In this document: piece by piece, positions 1 to 5,357 of the stretch
How positions within the stretch are numbered: position 1 is the stretch's first letter
Layout: every line of letters begins with the position of its first letter
DNA from: JBGTIS01 sp041745535
Lineage (GTDB): Bacteria; Bacteroidota; Bacteroidia; Cytophagales; Cyclobacteriaceae
Assembly (NCBI GenBank): GCA_041745535.1
Contig: JBGTIS010000120.1
Span: forward strand, 1 to 7,966
Length of the DNA: 7,966 nucleotides
Reading direction: 5' to 3'
Notes under the pieces: generated by a model
Database searches by the model: none
Seen by the model: the letters and a program-made list of their open reading frames with translations, nothing else
Told to the model about the DNA's origin: nothing
Program-made: the position numbers and the translations under genes

Positions 1-7
1 TTCCGCA

Positions 8-625
8 ATGGCCGAAAAATTTTTTACGCGTGGTTTTCCGGGAAAGAAACGACCGGATACGACCCCCGAACGCATACCTCCCGGCCAGTATCTGGCAGAT
101 GATTTTCCGGTCCTTTCTGCCGGTCCTACGCCTTCCATACCGCTTGACCAATGGACGTTTACCATCCGTGGACTGGTACAGGCACCTAAAAGCTGGTCGT
201 GGCAGGAATTTCAGCAGCTTCCGGCAGCATCCTTTCAAAAGGATATCCATTGTGTAACCAAATGGAGTAAGCTGGACACCCACTGGCGAGGTGTGAGTCT
301 GGATACCCTGTTGTCGTTTGTAGCAATAAAACCGGAAGCCAAATTTCTGAAGGCTTACTGCTATGGCGGCTATACCACCAACCTTCCACTTGCCGATATG
401 TTGGATGGCAAAGCTTTTATTGGGTATCAGTTCGAAGGAAAACCCCTGGCTCCCGAGCATGGTGGACCTGCCCGGCTGGTGGTGCCGCATCTGTATTTCT
501 GGAAAAGTGCCAAGTGGATACAGGGCATCCAATTTATGGATCGGGACCGACCGGGTTTCTGGGAAAATTTTGGGTATCATATGTACGGCGACCCGTGGAA
601 AGAACAGCGCTACGATGGTGATTAA
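8..625 (+). CDS. Sulfite-oxidase-like molybdopterin-dependent oxidoreductase (soluble)
   Basis: A 205-residue protein of the sulfite oxidase / MsrP-type molybdopterin-binding superfamily. Visible landmarks are an N-terminal RGFPGKKR stretch, PPGQYLADDFPVLSAGPTP (24-42), the HCVTKWSKL core (81-89) whose Cys82 should be the molybdenum-ligating thiolate, a YGGYTTNLPL segment (119-128), HGGPARLVVP (151-160), and a YGDPWKEQRY ending. Length and both ends match the short soluble members of the family, so the gene looks complete and ATG 8 is a reasonable start, although only seven bases lie upstream and an upstream in-frame extension cannot be excluded. There is no twin-arginine or Sec signal, unlike periplasmic MsrP, so it is expected in the cytoplasm. 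The substrate is unknown: family members oxidise sulfite or reduce sulfoxides or similar compounds. The FNR-like gene 25 bp downstream is the likely electron-transfer partner. The family call is secure; the reaction is not. Confidence 0.93.
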   Translation: MAEKFFTRGFPGKKRPDTTPERIPPGQYLADDFPVLSAGPTPSIPLDQWTFTIRGLVQAPKSWSWQEFQQLPAASFQKDIHCVTKWSKLDTHWRGVSLDTLLSFVAIKPEAKFLKAYCYGGYTTNLPLADMLDGKAFIGYQFEGKPLAPEHGGPARLVVPHLYFWKSAKWIQGIQFMDRDRPGFWENFGYHMYGDPWKEQRYDGD

Positions 626-650
626 ATTAGATTATACCTGAATTAAATAA

Positions 651-1397
651 ATGATGCCTTCTATTTCCTGGCAACTTGCTACTGTACAGGCTATCCGGGA
701 GGAAAACCCCACAGTAAAAACCTATACCCTGGCCCTGCCCCACTGGGCGCCTTTTCTACCCGGACAGCATTACGACCTGCGGCTGACGGCCCCCGATGGC
801 TATCAGGCCCAGCGAAGTTATTCCATCGCTTCTTCTTCTACGCAAACCGGCACCATAAACCTGACTATTGAGCAACTGGAAGACGGAGAAATCTCTTCCT
901 TTATGCATGAGGTGGTTGTGGTGGGCGACCAGCTGGAAGTACGCGGCCCTATCGGAGGTTATTTCGTATGGCAACCTGAACTCACCCAACCCCTGCTGCT
1001 GATTGCAGGAGGCTCCGGTGTGGTTCCCCTGATGGCTATGATCCGGCACCGGGCTGCCCTGGGCATTACCATTCCCACCACCCTGCTATTCAGCATCCGG
1101 TCGCCGCAGCAAGTGATTTACGGAGAAGAACTTGCTTTCCTGCAACAACAGGACGAAGGCTTGCAGGTGGTGCTCACTTACACCCGCAGTACGCCTGAGA
1201 ACTGGACGGGTTACCGGCAGCGTATCGACCAAAGCATGTTACAGGAAATACTGCATACTTATCAGGAGGTACCTCTTACCTACATTTGTGGTTCCACAAC
1301 TTTTGTAGAAAATGCAGCCAGTATGCTGGTAGCGCTAGGCGTACCGGCATCTTCCATTCTGACCGAAAGATTTGGACCTACGGGTGGGAATAGTTAA
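651..1397 (+). CDS. FAD/NAD(P)-binding ferredoxin reductase-like oxidoreductase
   Basis: A 248-residue flavoprotein of the ferredoxin-NADP reductase family. The FAD-binding beta-barrel carries RSYSIASS (55-62), the conserved Arg-x-Tyr-Ser flavin-binding motif, and GPIGGYFVW (99-107). The NAD(P)-binding half starts at IAGGSGVVPLMAM (118-130) and continues to YICGSTTFVENAA (211-223) and the C-terminal LTERFGPTG (237-245). No 2Fe-2S cysteine cluster follows, so it is a bare FNR module that needs an external partner. It starts 25 bp after the molybdopterin oxidoreductase on the same strand, which indicates an operon and suggests that it moves electrons between a pyridine nucleotide and that enzyme, directly or through a small carrier; this pairing is inferred from position. 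Two adjacent ATG codons (651 and 654) could start it; neither has a clear Shine-Dalgarno sequence, as is usual in Bacteroidota. Confidence 0.92.
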   Translation: MMPSISWQLATVQAIREENPTVKTYTLALPHWAPFLPGQHYDLRLTAPDGYQAQRSYSIASSSTQTGTINLTIEQLEDGEISSFMHEVVVVGDQLEVRGPIGGYFVWQPELTQPLLLIAGGSGVVPLMAMIRHRAALGITIPTTLLFSIRSPQQVIYGEELAFLQQQDEGLQVVLTYTRSTPENWTGYRQRIDQSMLQEILHTYQEVPLTYICGSTTFVENAASMLVALGVPASSILTERFGPTGGNS

Positions 1398-1424
1398 TGT
1401 ATTTTCACAACATATTAATCCAAC

Positions 1425-1465
1425 ATCCTTGTATTCTATCCATCTGTTGGAAAGATTACAAGGAT
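1425..1465. repeat. 9-bp inverted repeat in the FRG-gene leader
   Basis: ATCCTTGTA (1425-1433) and its exact reverse complement TACAAGGAT (1457-1465) are separated by 23 bases. A second, mutually exclusive pairing, CCAACA (1420-1425) with TGTTGG (1445-1450), uses part of the same region. The right arm covers AAGGA, a Shine-Dalgarno-like sequence ahead of ATG 1469. There is no T-run after it, so it does not look like an intrinsic terminator for the redox genes. It could be an operator or an RNA switch, or chance; AT-rich DNA produces such pairs fairly often. Confidence 0.35.
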
Positions 1466-1468
1466 AAA

Positions 1469-1534
1469 ATGAAATACAATACAAATTTTCATAAAAAAAC
1501 CCTATATTATTATGTTAATATTGTAAAAATATAA
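1469..1534 (+). CDS. Possible 21-codon leader ORF upstream of the FRG gene
   Basis: ATG 1469 opens 21 codons ending at TAA 1532-1534, giving a lysine- and tyrosine-rich peptide beginning MKYNTNFHKK. It is preceded by AAGGA at a spacing of about four bases, one of the better ribosome-binding-site-like sequences in this window. It stops 42 bp before the FRG protein's preferred ATG and in a different frame. It resembles no family that I know. It could be a leader peptide tied to the inverted repeat that covers its ribosome-binding site, or a chance ORF in AT-rich DNA. Support is weak. Confidence 0.15.
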   Translation: MKYNTNFHKKTLYYYVNIVKI

Positions 1535-1539
1535 CCATT

Positions 1540-1555
1540 GGTAATTATTATTACC
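1540..1555. repeat. Short hairpin / palindrome before the FRG start codon
   Basis: GGTAAT (1540-1545) and ATTACC (1550-1555) form a perfect 6-bp stem around the tetraloop TATT, ending 21 bases before ATG 1577. The placement suits an operator or a 5' UTR hairpin that could affect initiation of the FRG gene. The short, AT-rich stem makes chance a fair alternative. Confidence 0.3.
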
Positions 1556-1576
1556 CTAACAGTCAACTATAATCCC

Positions 1577-2503
1577 ATGAAAGTAATTGATATTAAACCA
1601 CCCTATGAAGATTGGAAAATTCTAGTTGAGGATTTAGAGGATTTAGATAAAAGTAATTACATTTTTCGCGGGCAATCTAACTACTCACCAAATGATTTTA
1701 AAAGATGGGATATTATTTCTTCATTTAACCGTTACTATAGATCAAATCACCATAAATTCTCTAATTTTTTAGCTCAACAATTGGAGACTGGATTGTTTAA
1801 ATATTGCTATGGGAAATATTCTTATGGAGAAATAAATTATCTGAAAAAATGTACCATTCTTGAAAAAGTTTATTTTTTACAGCACTATGGAATTCCTACC
1901 TGTTTTATAGATTTTACAAAAGACCCTTTGATAGCATTATATTTCGCAATGGCCGAAATTCGTGGAAACAGTGGAGGTAAAATTTCACAAACTGGAAAGA
2001 ATGAATTATACCATCCAAATTTTTACATTTCAGTTTATGCATTAAATCATAAGCTTATGATTGATCAGTTGGGTGTACATACTATTACAAAAGAATTTAA
2101 CCTAATTGGTGGTTATCACACATATGGTTACCAAGAGAAAGACAGAATCAAAAGGGATGGTTACTTTTTAGGATTAGATTTATACCCTCTAGAAAACATA
2201 GAAAATCCTGATGAAAATTACAACCTTAAAAATCAAGAAGGTTGTTTTGTACTTTACGATAACGAAGGAAATGGAAAGTGCTTAAGTCAGCACTTGGAAG
2301 AAAGAATTAATAATATTTCTGAGCCAATAATAATTGAATATCGATTAGATTTTAATAGTGTACTTAAACATTATTATCGAGATGAAAACCCAAATAATTC
2401 ATTGTATAAATATTTGGATCAAAAGCAAAAAACAGGAAGGTTTCTTTTTAATGATATCCAAGGTTTAAAATATGATTTGAATTTTTTTGTTGACCATTTC
2501 TAA
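1577..2503 (+). CDS. FRG domain-containing protein
   Basis: A 308-residue protein made of one FRG domain. The family's namesake motif is visible as YIFRGQS (28-34). It is followed by the central signature around LQHYGIPTCFIDFTKDP (101-117) and LIALYFAM (118-125), equivalent to the usual QHxGxPTxLLDxTxxPLxALYFA. NQEGCFVLY (219-227) matches the family's Q-x-G-x-F segment, and a GRFLFNDIQGLKYDL ending (287-301) matches the common end of the domain, so it looks full length. There is no signal peptide or membrane segment; a cytoplasmic location is expected. FRG proteins are of uncertain biochemical activity and often occur in mobile or phage-defence neighbourhoods; a defence role here is inference. 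The frame is also open from TTG 1538, but ATG 1577 gives the natural N terminus. The gene is strikingly AT-rich: one hand-counted 60-base line (1741-1800) has 17 G/C, against 37 in a line of the upstream flavoprotein (1021-1080), which suggests horizontal acquisition. Confidence 0.88.
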   Translation: MKVIDIKPPYEDWKILVEDLEDLDKSNYIFRGQSNYSPNDFKRWDIISSFNRYYRSNHHKFSNFLAQQLETGLFKYCYGKYSYGEINYLKKCTILEKVYFLQHYGIPTCFIDFTKDPLIALYFAMAEIRGNSGGKISQTGKNELYHPNFYISVYALNHKLMIDQLGVHTITKEFNLIGGYHTYGYQEKDRIKRDGYFLGLDLYPLENIENPDENYNLKNQEGCFVLYDNEGNGKCLSQHLEERINNISEPIIIEYRLDFNSVLKHYYRDENPNNSLYKYLDQKQKTGRFLFNDIQGLKYDLNFFVDHF

Positions 2504-2874
2504 TATTTATTGAACACAAACATTTTAAACCCATACATTATTTCCAGAAAGCACCAGTGTAATTTTTCCTGAAATAACCGGAAGCTTTTTGTCGTTTATT
2601 TTTTGATATTGCTCCCTTGACTTTGCAGTTCACAGATAAATTGCAGATTTTTTTTTACCTAAGGAACCTGCCGCGTTATTGAACTGTTAAAAAACAGAAA
2701 AAGGATGGTTTTGCTTCAGGTTGATATTTTTTTATCATTTCCTCTCCTTGCTGTCCGCTCCTGTAACTTGTATCATTTCTTTTGTCTGGCAAAGTACAAG
2801 TAAAATTTTATGTATGATCAACCATGTATAACCTAAACTAAAAAAGCTTTTTCACCAATAACCATGTATGCTTA
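2504..2874. other. AT-rich intergenic region with small repeats, no convincing gene
   Basis: These 371 bases carry no supported protein-coding gene. They contain an imperfect inverted repeat TTATTTCCAG (2538-2547) / CTGAAATAA (2569-2577), a nine-T run at 2648-2656 with no hairpin before it, a small hairpin CTGTT-AAAA-AACAG (2684-2697), an inverted repeat ACTTGTA (2766-2772) / TACAAGT (2795-2801), the palindrome AAAAAGCTTTTT (2841-2852), and a 10-bp direct repeat just before the next gene. On the minus strand, AAGGAG (2749-2744) sits five bases ahead of an ATG opening a 20-residue ORF (2738-2676). A loose Bacteroidota-like promoter lies upstream of that ORF (TACTTTG on the minus strand at 2796-2790, TTG at 2821-2819). 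None of these is strong alone. The 3' end of the FRG transcript and the promoter of the metallopeptidase gene must lie somewhere here. Confidence 0.5.
2820..2869 (+). repeat. 10-bp direct repeat upstream of the metallopeptidase gene
   Basis: AACCATGTAT occurs at 2820-2829 and again at 2860-2869, exactly 40 bp apart, which is close to four helical turns. The second copy ends five bases before ATG 2875. Between them lies the palindrome AAAAAGCTTTTT. The arrangement would suit a regulator binding two sites on one face of the DNA, but a single 10-bp repeat in this much DNA can arise by chance. Confidence 0.3.
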
Positions 2875-3552
2875 ATGACTATTAATTTTCCTAAATTCCA
2901 TTCCCTTTCTTTTTGTTTAATTCTATTATTATTTTCGCCGGCTCCGGCTCAGCCTGATTTTTTTTCTCCAAAAACGGATGCTTCTGATCAGGCGCTCCTA
3001 TCAGATACGAATTATAAAATTATTCCCGATACCATGCGGGAAGTAATTCTTACAGCATTATCTTTTTATCCTGAATTAGAAAATACCCACATTGAGTTTG
3101 CTTTCCGCGATCACATTAACAAATCTGTGATGCAGGCACAACCCAAAATCAGCACCTTTTTTAAAAGGAAATCCAAAAGAAAATACATTGTCAAAATCAG
3201 TCGATACCTGGAGCTTAACGAGGGAAAAGTAGATATAACCACCCTTCCCTGTGACGTACTGGTTGGGTGGATTGGTCATGAACTGGGACACATTGTGGAT
3301 TACAAAGACCGTGGTACCCTGGCCATGATCGGGTTCGGCATGCAGTATTTGTTTTTTGATAGCTATATTGTTGCCGCAGAAAGAAGGGCCGACCTTTATG
3401 CCCTGGAACATGGGCTCGGTGACAACATCGTAACTACGAAACAATTCGTGCTAAACAATGTGGATATTCCGGATGTATACAAGGCCAGAATTCGCCGCCT
3501 GTATCTGTCGCCCGAAGATTTTATGCTGTTGCTGAGCGAAGTCGCCCCTTAA
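2875..3552 (+). CDS. Secreted HExxH zinc metallopeptidase-like protein
   Basis: A 225-residue protein with a Sec signal peptide: Lys7 and His9 lead into a hydrophobic core (LSFCLILLLF, 11-20) and an Ala-Pro-Ala site, with likely cleavage after residue 25. The mature protein has GWIGHELGHIVDY (131-143), a HExxH zinc-binding motif with His135, Glu136 (general base) and His139. After an intervening hydrophobic stretch comes AERRADLYAL (168-177), whose Glu169 and Asp173 fit the ExxxD third-ligand pattern of gluzincins such as the M48 group. I do not recognise a named family and it lacks the membrane helices of HtpX or Ste24 peptidases. A periplasmic or extracellular location is expected; the substrate is unknown. 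ATG 2875 is the first start after an in-frame stop at 2839-2841. Its stop codon shares bases with that of the convergent GH3 gene. Confidence 0.8.
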   Translation: MTINFPKFHSLSFCLILLLFSPAPAQPDFFSPKTDASDQALLSDTNYKIIPDTMREVILTALSFYPELENTHIEFAFRDHINKSVMQAQPKISTFFKRKSKRKYIVKISRYLELNEGKVDITTLPCDVLVGWIGHELGHIVDYKDRGTLAMIGFGMQYLFFDSYIVAAERRADLYALEHGLGDNIVTTKQFVLNNVDIPDVYKARIRRLYLSPEDFMLLLSEVAP

Positions 3553-5093
3553 GAATTCACCTGTTTGCTTTCTTTACCGGCGAAGGCTTCCCATTCGGCA
3601 AATTCTTCCTCTTTCATAACTCTGGGCATTTTTACCTGCCCGCCTTTTTTCTTGTCGCGTTCATTCCAGCTATAAAAGATATCGGTGGGTACAATTCGCA
3701 CCTCTACGCCTTTGAGGGCCTTGCTCCGGGCCACGCTGTAATTTTTATTCATATCCTTTAATATCTGATCGAGCGTGCTGGCGGTTTCTACAGAATCCAG
3801 CGAATCGTCGGAGCCCAGATACCACTTGTGAATGTATTCCTGGTCTTCCTTACGACGTACGGCAGCCACCGTAAATTCAGGAATGGTAGCCTGAAAATGT
3901 GCTTCCAAAGCCTGAATGGCCGCATTCATTTTATGAACCGACAACTGCGAACCTACCACATTCAGAAAATGTTTGGTACGCCCGGTAATCACAATTTCAC
4001 TGCGTTCCTTGTCTGTAAATTTTACCGTATCGCCAATCATGTATCGCCAGGCACCGGCTACGGTGGAAATCAACAGTACATAATCGCGGTCTTCTTCTAC
4101 TTCGGACAGGGTCAGTACTTCCGCTTCCGGGTGCACTTTTCCGTCATCGGTCATGTTTTTATCTTCAAAGGGCACAAATTCAAAGTAGATGCCATTGTCG
4201 AGCACCAGCCGCATGGCCTGGGTATCAGGCCTGCTTTGAAAAGCCAGAAATCCTTCTGAAGCCAGGTAAGTGTCAATATAAACCAAAGGATGAGCCAGCA
4301 GTTTCTCAAAACTTTTACGATAAGGCTCAAAAGCTACTCCACCGGTAGTGTACACACTCAGGTTGGGCCAGATCTCATGGATATTCTGTAAACCATGATG
4401 TGCTATTACCTTCTTCAACATCAGTTCTATCCAGGCAGGTATGCCCGACAAAGCGCCAATATCCCACTCCTCTGCCTGTTCCGCGATTTTCTGTACCCGC
4501 TCATCCCAATTGTCTATTTTTGAAATATCGTCGCCCGGTTTATAATAACCTTTAAACCAGAAAGGAATATTGCTGGCACTGATCCCACTGATTTCCCCTT
4601 CTTTGTAATTTTCTTTTTGTTTCAGATCGGTACTACTGCCCAGCATCATAATTTCTTTTTCGAAAAAAGTAGCGGGCAGGTCAAAATTAGCCAGGCAGGT
4701 AATCTGTTGTATGCTGGTATTCCGGATAGCGTCTAACATATCGTTGGTAACCGGAATGCGCTTGCTGCTGCTGCCTGTGGTTCCGGAACTCAGGGCGAAA
4801 TAATGAGTAGCCCCCGGCCAGGTAATATTTTTTTCTCCTTCCAGCAAACGGTGCCACCATTCTTCATAAATTTTATCATAATCGTGTACCGGAACTGATG
4901 CCGCAAATGTATCTTGTATATTTTCTGCTTCAAGAATTCGGTTGAACTGGTAGCGTGTGCCGAATGCAGTGTCTTTTGCCTTTTCCAGTAAATCTTTCAG
5001 CACCTGCTGTTGTTCCTGAACGGGCGAATGCTCAGGAGTAAGCTTGTCTTTAAGTTCAATAGCAGTTTTAATAATATTACCGAGGATAGCCAT
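3549..5093 (-). CDS. GH3 auxin-responsive promoter family protein (acyl-adenylating enzyme)
   Basis: A 514-residue bacterial member of the GH3 family, part of the ANL-type adenylate-forming superfamily. In plants GH3 enzymes activate a carboxylate with ATP and join it to an amino acid; bacterial homologues are common in Bacteroidota with substrates mostly unassigned. The ATP-binding signatures are in order: FALSSGTTGSSSKRIPVT (99-116, phosphate-binding loop), YTTGGVAFEPYR (248-259), YMIGDTVKFTD (351-361) with the conserved Gly-Asp, and ITGRTKHFLNVVG (369-381). The C-terminal domain ends with KKGGQVKMPRVM (482-493), matching the family's GGQxKxPR ending, so the gene is complete. There is no signal peptide, so it is cytoplasmic. 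It overlaps the metallopeptidase gene by four bases tail to tail. A terminator about 180 bp upstream separates it from the carboxylesterase, so it probably has its own promoter, although I see no good match to the Bacteroidota consensus. Confidence 0.93.
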   Translation of the reverse strand: MAILGNIIKTAIELKDKLTPEHSPVQEQQQVLKDLLEKAKDTAFGTRYQFNRILEAENIQDTFAASVPVHDYDKIYEEWWHRLLEGEKNITWPGATHYFALSSGTTGSSSKRIPVTNDMLDAIRNTSIQQITCLANFDLPATFFEKEIMMLGSSTDLKQKENYKEGEISGISASNIPFWFKGYYKPGDDISKIDNWDERVQKIAEQAEEWDIGALSGIPAWIELMLKKVIAHHGLQNIHEIWPNLSVYTTGGVAFEPYRKSFEKLLAHPLVYIDTYLASEGFLAFQSRPDTQAMRLVLDNGIYFEFVPFEDKNMTDDGKVHPEAEVLTLSEVEEDRDYVLLISTVAGAWRYMIGDTVKFTDKERSEIVITGRTKHFLNVVGSQLSVHKMNAAIQALEAHFQATIPEFTVAAVRRKEDQEYIHKWYLGSDDSLDSVETASTLDQILKDMNKNYSVARSKALKGVEVRIVPTDIFYSWNERDKKKGGQVKMPRVMKEEEFAEWEAFAGKESKQVNS

Positions 5094-5275
5094 ACAATAT
5101 TCTGAAATAAAATTTACATGATCTCATTTATACTAATAACTCCCCCTGATTGTTTCATCACCCTGAAATGGATCAAAAAAATACCAGTAGAACCAGGGAA
5201 TATTTGTCCTTGAAGAGCAATGCATTTTCGCCCCACTGTATGGCAGCGGAAATCGGTTGTACATGAATAATATAA

Positions 5276-5308
5276 GGCCGGATGCTAGTATTATCCAGAC
5301 ATCCGGCT
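5276..5308 (-). terminator. Probable intrinsic terminator of the carboxylesterase operon
   Basis: GCCGGATG (5277-5284) and CATCCGGC (5300-5307) form a perfect 8-bp GC-rich stem around a 15-base loop, extended by one G-T pair (5276/5308). Read on the minus strand, the hairpin begins about 50 bases after the carboxylesterase stop codon and is followed by CTTATATTATT, a moderately T-rich tail. Position, orientation and stem strength all fit Rho-independent termination; the interrupted T-tract and the long loop are the weaknesses. Confidence 0.6.
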
Positions 5309-5357
5309 CCTTAGTATTCAATATCAGAATGTATCCATCGTATTATTAACCCTCCGA

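Noticed and set aside
1538..1576. Upstream TTG start for the FRG protein, adding 13 residues
   Set aside because: The extension passes through the GGTAAT/ATTACC hairpin and adds only a chance-looking VIII-rich tail; ATG 1577 fits better.
4..1957. Shared 14-mer CGCAATGGCCGAAA at 4-17 and 1944-1957
   Set aside because: One copy is at the start of the molybdoenzyme gene and the other inside the FRG domain's conserved core; flanking bases diverge at once, so chance identity is the simplest reading.
2538..2656. Intrinsic terminator for the FRG gene
   Set aside because: The TTATTTCCAG/CTGAAATAA hairpin is AT-rich, bulged and has no T-tract after it, while the nine-T run at 2648-2656 has no stem before it.
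3828..4259. 143-residue plus-strand ORF inside the GH3 gene
   Set aside because: It is antisense to a well-conserved GH3 coding region and looks like a shadow of it, with no recognisable domain.
5133..5321. 62-residue minus-strand ORF between the carboxylesterase and GH3 genes
   Set aside because: It runs across the probable terminator hairpin, has no family resemblance and no ribosome-binding signal; best read as chance.
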